From Azospirillum brasilense (lineage in GTDB: Bacteria > Pseudomonadota > Alphaproteobacteria > Azospirillales > Azospirillaceae), in NCBI RefSeq assembly GCF_008365405.1, contig NZ_QOKV01000012.1, forward strand, positions 124,001 through 188,000: 64,000 nucleotides of DNA. Reading direction: 5' to 3'. The position numbers and the translations under genes were made by a program. Shown here one piece after another: positions 38,830 to 48,200 of this stretch (within the stretch, counting starts at the first letter, position 1; each line of letters opens with the position of its first letter). The notes beneath the pieces are model-generated. The model made no database searches, was not told the DNA's origin, and worked only from the letters and a program-made list of their open reading frames with translations.

Positions 38830-38864
38830 TCTGCGAGCCTGAAGTCACGAATGCTGAATGTTGA

Positions 38865-38892
38865 ACGGGGGCGGCCCAACGGTCGCCCCCGT
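38865..38892. terminator. Hairpin between the DUF1127-like and GST genes
   Basis: ACGGGGGCG and CGCCCCCGT form a 9-bp stem with a 10-base loop, 36 bases after the DUF1127-like stop and 27 bases beyond the end of the minus-strand GST gene. There is no T-run, but it is well placed as a bidirectional terminator. Confidence 0.6.
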
Positions 38893-38918
38893 GCTGTATG
38901 AACTCGGTGCGTCCCGGT

Positions 38919-39560
38919 TCAGGACGCCGGCGTGAAGTTCCGGTTCCAGACCGGCGCCAGATTCGGCAGGGCAAGCACCCGCTCCGCTACGCGCGACAGC
39001 TTCGGGCCGTGTTCCGCGAACCAGGCGCGGTGGGGCCGCCAATGCACCATCGCCCCAATGTAAATGTCGAGCGCGCTGAAGCGCTCCCCCAACACCCATA
39101 GGCCATCGCCCAGCTGCGATTCCAGCCAAAGCCACAGCGTCTTGCGCTGCTCCACCATCGCCGCGCCGAGCGTCTCCGGAGCCTCCGTCACCCAGCGCTC
39201 CGGATAATCGCCGTAGGTGAAGGTCGGGTAGACGTTCGCCACCAGCCAGACCAGCAGCCGCAGGAAGGCGGCGCGCTCCGGTGCGTTCGGCGGCGGCGCC
39301 AACCCGGCGTCCGGGTGCCGTTCGGCCAGCAGCAGCGCGATGGCCGCGCTCTCCGTCATCACCGTCCCGTCCGGCAGGACCAGGGTGGGGATCTGCCCCA
39401 GCGGGTTCAGCGCCAGCAGCCTCTGCCGTGCCTCGCCCGGCGCGTCGAAGCCCGCGACGTCCTCGAAGACGAAGGGAACACCGCACTGGACCAGCATCGC
39501 TTCCGTCAGGACGGACCCCCAGCCGGGGGCCCCGTAAAGCCTGTAATCCGCTTCGCTCAT
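38919..39560 (-). CDS. Glutathione S-transferase family protein
   Basis: This gene encodes a 213-residue cytosolic GST. The thioredoxin-like N-domain starts YRLYGAPGWGSVLTEAML and has LNPLGQIPTLVLPDGTVMTE with the conserved cis-proline and ES. The C-terminal helical domain has WVLGERFSALDIYIGAMVHW, with the conserved N-capping region. The substrate is unknown. Its ATG overlaps the stop of the LysR gene (ATGA at 39557-39560), so the two are co-expressed. Confidence 0.9.
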   Translation of the reverse strand: MSEADYRLYGAPGWGSVLTEAMLVQCGVPFVFEDVAGFDAPGEARQRLLALNPLGQIPTLVLPDGTVMTESAAIALLLAERHPDAGLAPPPNAPERAAFLRLLVWLVANVYPTFTYGDYPERWVTEAPETLGAAMVEQRKTLWLWLESQLGDGLWVLGERFSALDIYIGAMVHWRPHRAWFAEHGPKLSRVAERVLALPNLAPVWNRNFTPAS

Positions 39561-40495
39561 TCCCGTTCCCTCCCATGCTGGGGCGCCTGTTCCGCCGCCA
39601 GCGTCCAGAAAGCCTCGGCCGCCGGACTCTGACGGGCGCGTGGGCGGTACAGGCGCACCTCCACCGGGATTTCCCAGCCCGCTCCGCCGGCCCGCACCAG
39701 CCGTCCCTGCGCCAGATCCTCGGCGATCAGGCTGTCCGGCAGCCACGCCACGCCGCGCCCGTCGCGGGCCAGCGTGCGCAGCACCGCGGCAAGGTGCGAG
39801 GTGAAGACGGTATCGAGTGCCAGGGGCGTTGGAAAGCCGCCGCGCGCCGCCGTGACGATGCGTCCCATGCCGGATTCCGGGCTGTAGGCGAGATGGGGCA
39901 GGGCGGCCCCGCCGCCGGATACCCCCCCGCCAGATAGGGGATGCTTCGGCGCGCCCGCCTCGTCCGGCGCGGAGACCGGCACCAGACGGTCGCTCCCCAC
40001 CGCGGCCGAGCGGAAGGCCCCGGCCTCCAGCCGGGAGGGAGCCGCCGCATGGGCGTGGCACAGCAGGAACTGCGCCTGCCCCTGCGTCACCACCTGCTCG
40101 CAGGCCTGCATGCTGTCGGACAGCAGGTGAATGGCGCCCAGCCGCGCCTGCCCCTCCAGCCGGCTCAGCCAGGTCGGGAAGAAGGTCAGCGACAGCGCGT
40201 GGGTCGCCGCGAAGCGCAGCGCCGTGGCCGCCGCCCCGCCGGCCAGCCGTGCCTCCTCCCGCCCTTGCAGGAGGCGGCGCACCGTCTCGTCGGCGAAGGG
40301 GCGGAAGCGGCGCCCGGCCTCGGTCAGCCCGACCGGCTGGGTGCTGCGGTCGAACAGCGGCGTGCCGGTCCAGTCCTCCAGCGCACGGATGCGGCGGCTG
40401 AAGGCCGGCTGGGTCAGGTTGCGTCCCTCCGCCGCGCGGGAGAAGTTGCCGCACTCCGCCAGGGCGAGGAAATCCTCGAGCCAGTTCAGTTCCAT
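39557..40495 (-). CDS. LysR-family transcriptional regulator
   Basis: This gene encodes a 312-residue LysR regulator. The helix-turn-helix is seen in WLEDFLALAECGNFSRAAEG, TQPAFSRRIRALEDW and GLTEAGRRF; the effector-binding domain follows. It is divergent from the D-tartrate dehydratase gene across 123 bases and is co-transcribed with a GST gene. Control of that dehydratase gene is the usual arrangement and is an inference. The effector is not known. Confidence 0.92.
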   Translation of the reverse strand: MELNWLEDFLALAECGNFSRAAEGRNLTQPAFSRRIRALEDWTGTPLFDRSTQPVGLTEAGRRFRPFADETVRRLLQGREEARLAGGAAATALRFAATHALSLTFFPTWLSRLEGQARLGAIHLLSDSMQACEQVVTQGQAQFLLCHAHAAAPSRLEAGAFRSAAVGSDRLVPVSAPDEAGAPKHPLSGGGVSGGGAALPHLAYSPESGMGRIVTAARGGFPTPLALDTVFTSHLAAVLRTLARDGRGVAWLPDSLIAEDLAQGRLVRAGGAGWEIPVEVRLYRPRARQSPAAEAFWTLAAEQAPQHGRERE

Positions 40496-40618
40496 CGGTG
40501 ACTCATCAGCCCATGCCGGACGCGCATCATGCGATTTGAAACTGGCATTGGCCCGGCGGTCCCGTCCATCCCTATCCTGCGGCCCAGGGCATCGGAAAAG
40601 CCAAAGGGAAGCAGCGCC

Positions 40619-41791
40619 ATGCGCATCGTGGAGATCCGGGAAAAGACCGTCGGCATCAAGTCCGACATCGCCAACGCCTACATCGACTTCAGCCAGATGA
40701 CCTGCTCCACCGTGGCGGTCGTCACCGACGTGGTGCGCGACGGCAAGCCGGTCATCGGTTACGGCTTCAACTCCAACGGACGCTACGGCGCCGGCGGCCT
40801 GATGCGGGAACGCTTCATCCCCCGCCTGACCTCGGCCGCCCCCGACAGCCTGATCGACGAGGCGAACGGCAACCTGGACCCGTTCAGGATCTGGGCGCGG
40901 CTGATGACCAACGAGAAGCCGGGCGGCCACGGCGAACGCTCGGTCGCGGTCGGCACCATCGACATGGCGGTGTGGGACGCCGTGGCGAAGATCGCCGGCA
41001 AGCCGCTCTACCGCCTGCTCGCCGACCGCTACCGCGGTGGCGTGGCCGACGAGTCGGTCTGGGTCTACGCCGCGGGCGGCTACTATTACCCCGGCAAGGG
41101 GGTGGAGGCGCTCCAGGACGAGATGCGCAGCTACCGCGACCGCGGCTACAAGGTCGTGAAGATGAAGATCGGCGCCACCTCGCTGGAGGACGACCTGCGC
41201 CGCATCGAGGCGGTGCTGGAGGTGGTCGGCGATGGGCAGAACCTCTGCGTGGACGCCAACGGCCGTTTCGACCTGAAGACCGCAATCGCCTACGCCGAAG
41301 CGCTGAAGCCCTACAACCTGTTCTGGTACGAGGAGGCCGGCGACCCGCTCGACTACGCGCTCCAGGCCGAGCTGGCGAACCACTATGACGGCCCCATGGC
41401 GACGGGCGAGAACCTGTTCAGCCATCAGGACGCCCGCAACCTGATCCGCCACGGCGGCATGCGCCCGGACCGCGACTGGCTGCAGTTCGACTGCGCACTC
41501 AGCTATGGCCTCGTCGAGTACATGCGCACCCTGGACATGCTGGCGGAGAACGGCTGGTCGAGCCGCCGCGTGGTGCCGCACGGCGGCCACCAGATGTCGC
41601 TGAACATCGCCGCCGGCCTGCATCTGGGCGGCAACGAGTCCTACCCGGACGTGTTCAAGCCCTTCTGCGGCTTTGCCGACAGCATCGCCGTGGAGGACGG
41701 GCGCGTCCGCCTGCCGGACCAGCCGGGCATCGGCTTCGAGGACAAGGCGGAGTTGTTCCGCACCATGCGGGAGGCGCTGGAGACGGCGTGA
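40619..41791 (+). CDS. tarD: D-tartrate dehydratase (enolase superfamily)
   Basis: This gene encodes a 390-residue enzyme of the enolase superfamily. The family-specific start (EIREKTVGIKSDIANAYIDF), the KMK motif at 181-183, metal ligands near D212, E238 and E264, and the catalytic histidine in PHGGHQMSLNIA (H321) match D-(-)-tartrate dehydratase as I remember it from Bradyrhizobium, each shifted by one residue. It would remove water from D-tartrate to give oxaloacetate. The flanking LysR gene is the likely regulator. The assignment rests on recognised sequence and is not tested. Confidence 0.85.
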   Translation: MRIVEIREKTVGIKSDIANAYIDFSQMTCSTVAVVTDVVRDGKPVIGYGFNSNGRYGAGGLMRERFIPRLTSAAPDSLIDEANGNLDPFRIWARLMTNEKPGGHGERSVAVGTIDMAVWDAVAKIAGKPLYRLLADRYRGGVADESVWVYAAGGYYYPGKGVEALQDEMRSYRDRGYKVVKMKIGATSLEDDLRRIEAVLEVVGDGQNLCVDANGRFDLKTAIAYAEALKPYNLFWYEEAGDPLDYALQAELANHYDGPMATGENLFSHQDARNLIRHGGMRPDRDWLQFDCALSYGLVEYMRTLDMLAENGWSSRRVVPHGGHQMSLNIAAGLHLGGNESYPDVFKPFCGFADSIAVEDGRVRLPDQPGIGFEDKAELFRTMREALETA

Positions 41792-41806
41792 TCGGACTCG
41801 CCACAA

Positions 41807-41947
41807 CCCTCTCCCGTCCTGGGAGAGGGAAGGGGCCCGCGCGAAGCGTGGGAAGGGAGAGGGTGCAGGCAAGGATCGGTGCCTTGATTCTCGTGAGACC
41901 CTCACCCGCCCGCTTTGGCGGGCACCCTCTCCCGGGGCGGGTGAGGG
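41807..41947. repeat. Composite palindromic intergenic element (CCCTCTCCC type)
   Basis: Two hairpins lie side by side: CCCTCTCCC/GGGAGAGGG at 41807-41829, and a 13-bp arm pair CCCTCACCCGCCC/GGGCGGGTGAGGG at 41899-41911 and 41935-41947 that itself encloses CCCGC-TTTG-GCGGG. Elements of this type are dispersed between genes of many GC-rich proteobacteria. They may act as transcript ends for tarD. The copy number in this genome cannot be seen from here. Confidence 0.6.
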
Positions 41948-41977
41948 ACTCGCACCCTGTACGGGCGGTATAAGGCG

Positions 41978-42006
41978 TTGACTCGCGCCGGATCGTCCTC
42001 ACATGC
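41978..42006 (+). promoter_or_regulatory. Possible sigma-70-like promoter of the small secreted protein gene
   Basis: TTGACT at 41978 and ACATGC at 42001 are separated by 17 bases and lie about 40 bases before the ATG at 42045. The -35 box is good and the -10 box is weak. Confidence 0.35.
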
Positions 42007-42044
42007 TGTTGCGGTGTTCAACAGTTTTGAAAGGAGGTGATCCA

Positions 42045-42218
42045 ATGTCTCATGGAGCCAAGCCGGTAGCCGTTCTGTTCGGTCTCGCCGCCCTCCTGAC
42101 GGCGGGGGTCGCCAGCGCGGACTGCTCCTCCAGCCACAGCGCCAGCGCCGGCACGCAGAAGCCGGCCAGCGACACGGTCGCCACCGGCGACCGGGCTTCG
42201 GGCAGCACCCGCGGCTGA
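42045..42218 (+). CDS. Small secreted protein with exceptional ribosome-binding site
   Basis: This gene encodes a 57-residue protein. Residues 1 to about 25 form a signal peptide (KPVAVLFGLAALLTAGVASA); the rest is short and rich in serine, threonine and alanine, with one cysteine. I do not recognise a family. The bases GAAAGGAGGTGATCCAA, 42029-42045, are a perfect 17-base complement of the 16S rRNA 3' end, far beyond an ordinary site. A promoter-like pair lies before it and a strong terminator after it, so it is a self-contained transcription unit. A high expression level is inferred. Confidence 0.7.
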   Translation: MSHGAKPVAVLFGLAALLTAGVASADCSSSHSASAGTQKPASDTVATGDRASGSTRG

Positions 42219-42251
42219 TACCAGCAACGCAACACCGGCAGCACCATGCCG

Positions 42252-42292
42252 AACGGGCCGTTTCCCATCTGGGAAACGGCCCGTTTCTTTTT
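42252..42292 (+). terminator. Strong intrinsic terminator
   Basis: AACGGGCCGTTTCCC and GGGAAACGGCCCGTT form a perfect 15-bp stem with an ATCT loop and are followed by TCTTTTT. It ends the small secreted protein transcript, 34 bases after its stop, and is the best terminator in the window. Confidence 0.9.
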
Positions 42293-42516
42293 GGCGTGAG
42301 CCCCTCCATCCGGCGTCTTTATAATTCGTATGCGAAATAGTCGGTTGAGCGCGGTCCTTCCATTTGGTAAACGCAAAGGTAAGGATGTGGCCGGCGGGGT
42401 AGCGGGACACCGCTGCCGCGGATATGACGGCGTGCATCGGACCCGGGGTGCCGCCCGTCCCTTGGGAAGTGCAGGATTGTGCCGTTCCCTTCCGCCGATC
42501 TGTTCCCAGGCCGCCG

Positions 42517-45420
42517 ATGAGCATTCTCACACGCCTTGTCCTGCTCGTTCTCCTCGCCAGCCTGCCGGCCATCGGCATCCTTGGCCACGCCAGCCTGACT
42601 GCCATCGAGGCGGGTGAACGCCAAGCCGAGGCGGAGGCCCGCCGCCTGCTGACGCTGATCCAGGACGAGCAGCAGCGGGTCGTCGAGGGCATGCGCGGCG
42701 TGCTGGTGACGGTGGCCGAAATGGCGCCGCGGCTGGCCATCGACCCGCAGCAATGCTCCACCATCCTGAACCGCCTGCGCGGCCGGCTGCCGCGGGTGAA
42801 GGGCATCGCCCTGACCGATCTCGACGGCTCGGTCCGCTGCGCCAGCGACGCCAAGCTGAACGGCCTGATGGTGGCGGCGTTGCCGCACATCCGCATGGCG
42901 CTGTACGGGCAGGGCTTCGTCGTCGGGGATTATGCGGTGCGGCGGATGGACGGGCGTCCCGTGCTGCCCTTCGCGGCGCCCTACACCGACGGGGCGGGCC
43001 GCATGGCGGGGGTGGTGTCCATCGCGCTCGACGCCGGATGGCTGCGCGAGTATCTGGCGGAAAAGCCGTTTCCGCCGAACGCCATGCTGGTGCTCGCCGA
43101 CCGCAACGGCACCGTGCTGGGCCGCTTCCCCGGCAGTGAAGACCAGCGGGTGGGCAAACCGCTCCCGGAACCGCTGATGGCTCTGTTGCGCGCGCCGTCC
43201 GACGGTGTGGCGGAGGTTGCCGGCCTGGACGGCGAGCCGCGGATATTGGCCTACGCCCCGGTGGACCAGAAAGTCCGCGATCTGTTTCTGGCGGTCGGGC
43301 TGGACCGGACGGAGGCGTTGCGCCCCGTCACCGCCGCGGCCGAGCGGAGCGCCCTCCTGCTGGCGCTGGCGGCGGCGCTGTCCCTGGCCGCGGCCTGGAT
43401 CGGCGCGCGCCTGTTCGTGCTGCGCCCCGTGGCCCGTCTGAAGCGGGTGGTGGAGCGCTGGAGCGCCGGGGACCGGGACGCGCGGATCGGACGGCCGGGC
43501 GACCGCTCGGAGATCGGTGCCTTGGGCCGCGCCTTCGATTCCATGGCGCAGGAGCTTCAGGCGCGGGAACTGGCCCGCGACGCCGCCCACGCCGCCGAAC
43601 ATCGCATGGCGGCCATCCTCGCGGCCTCAACCGACGCGGTGGTGGAACTGGACCATGAGGGGCGGGTGACCTTCGCCAACGAAAAGGCGGCGCGCCTGTT
43701 CGGCGACGGCGGGGATCTCCTGGGGCATGTCTTCGTCGCCCTGCTGCCGCCCGGCGTGGCCGAACCCTTCGCCGCGCGCCTGCGCGACGCGCTGGACCGG
43801 CGGGAGCCGGAGGAGTTCGAAATCCGGCTGACCAGCAACAGCGACTGGTACGCCCTGCGCCTGTTCGCCACCGGCGACCGGCTGGCCGTCTATGCCCAGG
43901 ATGTAACCCGCCGCAAGGAGGACGAACGGGCGATCCGGCGGGCCGTGGAGCGCCACCGCTCCCTCTTGGAAACCGCCGCCGACGCGATCCTTCTGGTGGA
44001 TGCCAATGGCACGGTGCACACCTACAACCGCGGTGCGGAGCGCATCTTCGGCCATTGCCCCGCCGACGCGGTTGGGGCCGACGTGCGCCGTTTGATCCCG
44101 GGTGGCCTCATTTCGGAACCTCTCAGCCCGGACCGGCTGGCCGACGGAGTCGCGCGCGAGGTGGAGGGACGGCGCCGCGACGGGCTGGCGGTGCCGCTGG
44201 AGCTGTCGCTGTCGGCCTGGAGCGACGGCGGAGACCGCTTCTTTACCGCCATCCTGCGCGACATCACCGAGCGCAAGCGCACCGAATCGGCGCTGCGCCG
44301 CGCCAAGGACCAGGCGGAGCGGGCCAACCGGGCGAAATCGCGCTTCCTCGCCGCGGCCAGCCACGACCTGCGCCAGCCGGTGCAGTCGCTGTTCTTCCTC
44401 ACCTCGGCGCTGGGCGAGCAGACGCAGGGCACCCCGGCCCACGCCACGTTGAAGACCATGCAGCAGGCGCTGGAGGCGCTGAAGCGGCTGCTCGACGGCT
44501 TGCTGGACATCTCCAAGCTCGACGCCGGGGTGGTCGAGCCGGTGACCTCCACCGTGGCGATCCAGCCCCTCTTCGAGCGCCTCGCCGCCGAATACGCGCC
44601 GGAGGCGGCGCGGCGCGGCCTGACCCTGCGCGTCGTTCCGACCACGCTCCACGCGCGCAGCGACCCCATGCTGCTGGAGCGGGTCGTCCGCAACCTGCTG
44701 GACAACGCGCTGCGCTACACCGGGCGGGGCGGGGTGCTGCTGGGCGTGCGGCGGTCGCGCCGCCGCTTCCACATCGCCGTGTGCGACAGCGGCGCCGGCA
44801 TCCCGCCGGACCGCCAGGAGGACATCTTCGAGGAGTTCACCCAACTCGGCAACCCGGAGCGCGACCGCGAGAAGGGGCTGGGCCTCGGCCTCGCCATCGT
44901 GCGGCGGCTCTGCGCTCTGCTCGGCCATTCCGTGGCCCTGCGATCGCGGCCGGGCAGCGGATCGACCTTCCTGGTCACCGTTCCCGCCGCCGAGCCGCCG
45001 CGCCCCGCGGTGACGACGGTTCCCGCGGTCGGCCGGACGGAGGGCGGCGGGTGCCGGCTCGTCCTGATCATCGACGACGAGGTGATCATCCTGATGGGGC
45101 TGCGCGCCATGCTGGAGGGCTGGGGCTACGAGGTCATCGCCGCCACCGCGGGGGACGAGGCGATCCGCCTGCTCGACGAGGCCGGGCGGCGGCCGGACGT
45201 GATCCTGGCCGACTACCGGCTGCGCAACGGCAAGACCGGGCCGGAAGCCCTGCGCGCCATCCACGCCCATTGCGGGGCGTCGATCCCCAGCATCATCCTG
45301 ACCGGCGACACCGCCCCCGAACGCATCGTCGAGGCCCAACGCAGCGGCTTCGCCATCCTGCACAAGCCGGTGTCGTCCCATCACCTGAAGCAGGTGGTGG
45401 CCGAAGCCGGGGGCCGCTGA
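42517..45420 (+). CDS. Hybrid sensor histidine kinase/response regulator
   Basis: This gene encodes a 967-residue membrane kinase. A first span (LVLLVLLASLPAIGILG) and a second near residue 285 flank a periplasmic Cache/CHASE-like sensor. HAMP (ARLFVLRPVARLKRVVERWS), two PAS domains (about 365-490 and 490-590), a HisKA domain with SHDLRQPVQS (H616), HATPase (NLLDNALRY, DSGAGIPPD, GLGLGLAIV) and a C-terminal receiver with D899 (VILADYRLRNGKTG) follow. The receiver shows the S/T and K of the family. It may act through a phosphorelay partner elsewhere. The SHDLRQPV type is common in regulators of chemotaxis-linked or metabolism genes; the input is unknown. Confidence 0.93.
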   Translation: MSILTRLVLLVLLASLPAIGILGHASLTAIEAGERQAEAEARRLLTLIQDEQQRVVEGMRGVLVTVAEMAPRLAIDPQQCSTILNRLRGRLPRVKGIALTDLDGSVRCASDAKLNGLMVAALPHIRMALYGQGFVVGDYAVRRMDGRPVLPFAAPYTDGAGRMAGVVSIALDAGWLREYLAEKPFPPNAMLVLADRNGTVLGRFPGSEDQRVGKPLPEPLMALLRAPSDGVAEVAGLDGEPRILAYAPVDQKVRDLFLAVGLDRTEALRPVTAAAERSALLLALAAALSLAAAWIGARLFVLRPVARLKRVVERWSAGDRDARIGRPGDRSEIGALGRAFDSMAQELQARELARDAAHAAEHRMAAILAASTDAVVELDHEGRVTFANEKAARLFGDGGDLLGHVFVALLPPGVAEPFAARLRDALDRREPEEFEIRLTSNSDWYALRLFATGDRLAVYAQDVTRRKEDERAIRRAVERHRSLLETAADAILLVDANGTVHTYNRGAERIFGHCPADAVGADVRRLIPGGLISEPLSPDRLADGVAREVEGRRRDGLAVPLELSLSAWSDGGDRFFTAILRDITERKRTESALRRAKDQAERANRAKSRFLAAASHDLRQPVQSLFFLTSALGEQTQGTPAHATLKTMQQALEALKRLLDGLLDISKLDAGVVEPVTSTVAIQPLFERLAAEYAPEAARRGLTLRVVPTTLHARSDPMLLERVVRNLLDNALRYTGRGGVLLGVRRSRRRFHIAVCDSGAGIPPDRQEDIFEEFTQLGNPERDREKGLGLGLAIVRRLCALLGHSVALRSRPGSGSTFLVTVPAAEPPRPAVTTVPAVGRTEGGGCRLVLIIDDEVIILMGLRAMLEGWGYEVIAATAGDEAIRLLDEAGRRPDVILADYRLRNGKTGPEALRAIHAHCGASIPSIILTGDTAPERIVEAQRSGFAILHKPVSSHHLKQVVAEAGGR

Positions 45421-45442
45421 GAGCGCCCGGCTCCGGCTCTGC

Positions 45443-46714
45443 TCACCGAACCCGCAGCAGCGCGTGGCGCTTGCGGCCGGCGGACAGGCGGATCAGCCTG
45501 TCCCCGTCGAGGTCCGCCGGGGTCAGCAGCGCCGCCTCGTCGGTGACCGGGGTGCCGTTGACCCGCGCTCCGCCGTCGCGGATCAGTCGCCGCGCAGCGC
45601 CCTTGGACTCGGCCAGCCCGGCGGCGGTCAGCAGGTCGGCCAGACGGACGCCGGCGGCGAGGTCGGCGCGGGCGGCCTCCACCGTCGGCAGGCCGCCGCC
45701 GGCCCCGGCCTCCTCGAAGACCCGGCGGGCGGTCTCCCCGGCCTCGGCGGCCGCCGCCGCGCCATGGCAGAGGGCGGTGGCCTCGTGAGCAAGGATCTTC
45801 TTGGCCTCGTTGATCTCCGATCCCCGGAGCGCCTCCAGCCGGGCGATCTCGTCCAACGGCAGCTCGGTGAACAGGCGCAGGAAGCGGCCGACGTCCGCGT
45901 CTTCCGTGTTGCGCCAGAACTGCCAGAAGTCGTGCGGGCTGCGCCGGTCGGCGTTCAGCCACACCGCCCCCGCCGCCGTCTTGCCCATCTTGGCGCCCGA
46001 CGCGGTGGTCAGCAGCGGCGTGGTCAGGCCGAACAGCTCCGTCCCGTCGACGCGGCGGGCCAGCTCGATCCCGTTGATGATGTTGCCCCACTGGTCCGAC
46101 CCGCCCATCTGCAGCCGGCAGCCGTGGCGCCGCGACAGCTCCAGGAAGTCGAAGGCCTGGAGGATCATGTAGTTGAACTCCAGGAAGGTCAGCGGCTGCT
46201 CGCGGTCGAGCCGCAGCTTGACGGACTCGAAGCTCAGCATCCGGTTGACGGTGAAATGGCGCCCGATGTCGCGCAGCATCGGGATGTAGCGCAGCTCGTC
46301 CAGCCAGTCGGCGTTGTCGACCATCACCGCTCCGGTCGCTTCCTCGCCGAAGGACAGGTACTGGGCGAAGGCCCGGCCGATGCCGCCCATGTTGGCGGCG
46401 ATCTGCGCGTCGTCCAGCATGGGGCGGCTGGTGTCGCGGAAGCTGGGGTCGCCGATGCGCGTGGTGCCGCCGCCGATCAGCACGACGGGCCGGTTGCCGG
46501 TCTTCTGGAACCAGCGCAGCACCATGATCGACACCAGATGCCCGACATGCAGGCTGTCCGCCGTGGCGTCGAAGCCGATGTAGGCGCCGACCGGCCCCTG
46601 GCGCAGCAGGGCGTCGAGGCCCGACAGGTCGCTGCCCTGGTGCAGGAATCCGCGCTCGTCGAGCACGCGCAGGAAGTCGGACTGGAAGGGGCTGGAAGCG
46701 GCGGGGGTCGCCAT
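45443..46714 (-). CDS. tyrS: Tyrosine-tRNA ligase
   Basis: This gene encodes TyrRS, 423 residues, which charges tRNA-Tyr. The class I motifs are LHVGHL (HIGH; H56 and H59) and KMGKT (KMSKS region), with [16 protein letters not shown] and the tyrosine-recognising [13 protein letters not shown] and [11 protein letters not shown] blocks. A C-terminal S4 domain ([20 protein letters not shown]) binds the tRNA. It converges on the hybrid kinase gene with 22 bases between stops. Confidence 0.97.
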   Translation of the reverse strand: MATPAASSPFQSDFLRVLDERGFLHQGSDLSGLDALLRQGPVGAYIGFDATADSLHVGHLVSIMVLRWFQKTGNRPVVLIGGGTTRIGDPSFRDTSRPMLDDAQIAANMGGIGRAFAQYLSFGEEATGAVMVDNADWLDELRYIPMLRDIGRHFTVNRMLSFESVKLRLDREQPLTFLEFNYMILQAFDFLELSRRHGCRLQMGGSDQWGNIINGIELARRVDGTELFGLTTPLLTTASGAKMGKTAAGAVWLNADRRSPHDFWQFWRNTEDADVGRFLRLFTELPLDEIARLEALRGSEINEAKKILAHEATALCHGAAAAAEAGETARRVFEEAGAGGGLPTVEAARADLAAGVRLADLLTAAGLAESKGAARRLIRDGGARVNGTPVTDEAALLTPADLDGDRLIRLSAGRKRHALLRVR

Positions 46715-46769
46715 GGTGCTGATCTCCGGAAGGGAAGGGCCGCGTCCCGGAGATCATCTGTCGAAGCAC

Positions 46770-46792
46770 ATGCCGCCGGTCAGCGGCGGCAT
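46770..46792. promoter_or_regulatory. Inverted repeat upstream of tyrS
   Basis: ATGCCGCCG-GTCAG-CGGCGGCAT is a 9-bp perfect inverted repeat, 56 bases before the tyrS start in the tyrS/radical SAM divergent region. It could be a leader hairpin or operator of either gene. The rest of 46715-46991 shows no gene. Confidence 0.35.
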
Positions 46793-46991
46793 GGTTCATG
46801 TGGTCAAGACTGAACGCGCCGCCCTATGGGAGCAGCGGATAATAGCGGCTGGAATGGTGCGTGCGCGTCGTCATGACCGGAAAGCTAGGCGCGCGGGGGC
46901 GGGCCGTCAAGGGCGATCGGTTCCCACCCGCGTCCAAAAGAAGGATGATTGTTCCCTTTACGTTCTGTTTTGGCGCCGCTATCCTTCTGCC

Positions 46992-48068
46992 ATGGACGAG
47001 ATTCCGCGGCAGGCTCTGAAAGGACGGGGGGCGATCAGCAACCTGACCTCCCGTTACGAGCGGGAGACGCGGGTGCTGGCTGACGACGGCTGGGGCGAGA
47101 ACGAAGCGCTGACGGAGACCGTCCCGACCCAGGTCTTCGACGACACGGCCCGTTCGATCCTGTCGAAAAACACGTCGCCCGACGTGATCTTCGAACGCTC
47201 GGTGAACCCCTATCGGGGGTGCGAGCACGCCTGCATCTATTGCTTCGCCCGCCCGACCCACGCCTATCTCGGCCTGTCGCCGGGGCTGGATTTCGAGACG
47301 AAGATCTTCCGCAAGGCCCGTGCTGCGGAGTTGTTGGCGGCGGAGCTTCGCGCCAAGTCCTACCGCTGCCAGCCGCTGGCGCTCGGCGCCAACACCGATC
47401 CCTACCAGCCCATCGAGCGGGAGCAGCGCATCACCCGCGCGGTGCTGGAGGTCTGCCGCGACTTCAAGCAGCCGGTGATGATCATCACCAAGTCGGCGCT
47501 GGTCCTGCGCGACCTCGACATCCTCGCGCCGATGGCGGCGAAGGGGTTGGTCAACGTCGCGCTGTCGGTCACCACGCTCGACCGCGACCTCGCTCGCCGC
47601 ATGGAACCGCGGGCCAGCACGCCGCAGCGGCGCCTCGCCGCCATGCGCGAGCTGACGGCGGCCGGCGTGCCGGTGGCGGTGCTGGCCAGCCCGATGATCC
47701 CGGGGCTCAGCGACCATGAGCTGGAAGCCATCCTGACGGCGGCAGCGGAGGCCGGGGCGACGCAGGCCAACTACATCCTCCTGCGCCTGCCGCTGGAAAT
47801 CGCCGATCTGTTCGAGGAATGGCTGCGCGAGCACGCGCCCAACCGCGCCGAACGGGTGCTCAGCCTGATCCGCCAGTGCCGCGAGGGGGAGTTGTACCAG
47901 TCCCAATTCGGCAGCCGCATGAAGGGCTCCGGTCCGGTGGCGGAGCTGCTGTCGAAGCGCTTCAAGCTGGCTTGCCGGCGCCTGGGGCTCAACGCCCGCG
48001 ACGCCGCCCTCAACTGCGCCGACTTCAAACCCCCTCCGGCGCGCGGCGACCAGCTGACGATGTTTTGA
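46992..48068 (+). CDS. PA0069-type radical SAM protein
   Basis: This gene encodes a 358-residue radical SAM enzyme. The iron-sulfur motif is C-x3-C-x2-C, with C77, C81 and C84 in GCEHACIYC. The blocks FERSVNPYRGCEHACIYCFA, LGANTDPYQPIEREQ and ITKSALVLRDLDIL define the subfamily also called Rv2578c-like or spore-photoproduct-lyase-like. Its reaction is unknown; it has no lesion-recognising domain. The ATG at 46992 follows no strong site. It is divergent from tyrS. Confidence 0.88.
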   Translation: MDEIPRQALKGRGAISNLTSRYERETRVLADDGWGENEALTETVPTQVFDDTARSILSKNTSPDVIFERSVNPYRGCEHACIYCFARPTHAYLGLSPGLDFETKIFRKARAAELLAAELRAKSYRCQPLALGANTDPYQPIEREQRITRAVLEVCRDFKQPVMIITKSALVLRDLDILAPMAAKGLVNVALSVTTLDRDLARRMEPRASTPQRRLAAMRELTAAGVPVAVLASPMIPGLSDHELEAILTAAAEAGATQANYILLRLPLEIADLFEEWLREHAPNRAERVLSLIRQCREGELYQSQFGSRMKGSGPVAELLSKRFKLACRRLGLNARDAALNCADFKPPPARGDQLTMF

Positions 48069-48200
48069 CCGTTCCGTCTTGCACGGGAACGAGCCGGCCC
48101 CCTCCGAGTTGATCGGCCAGCCATCGCTGGGCTACCTTCGGCCGCCCGGACACGGGTCTGAAATCCGGGTTGCGGTTCGAAGGTCGAGGGAGATGGGGTG

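Noticed and set aside
46715..46991. T-box leader before tyrS
   Set aside because: T-box leaders are typical of Firmicutes; the conserved T-box sequence is absent and only a simple inverted repeat is present.
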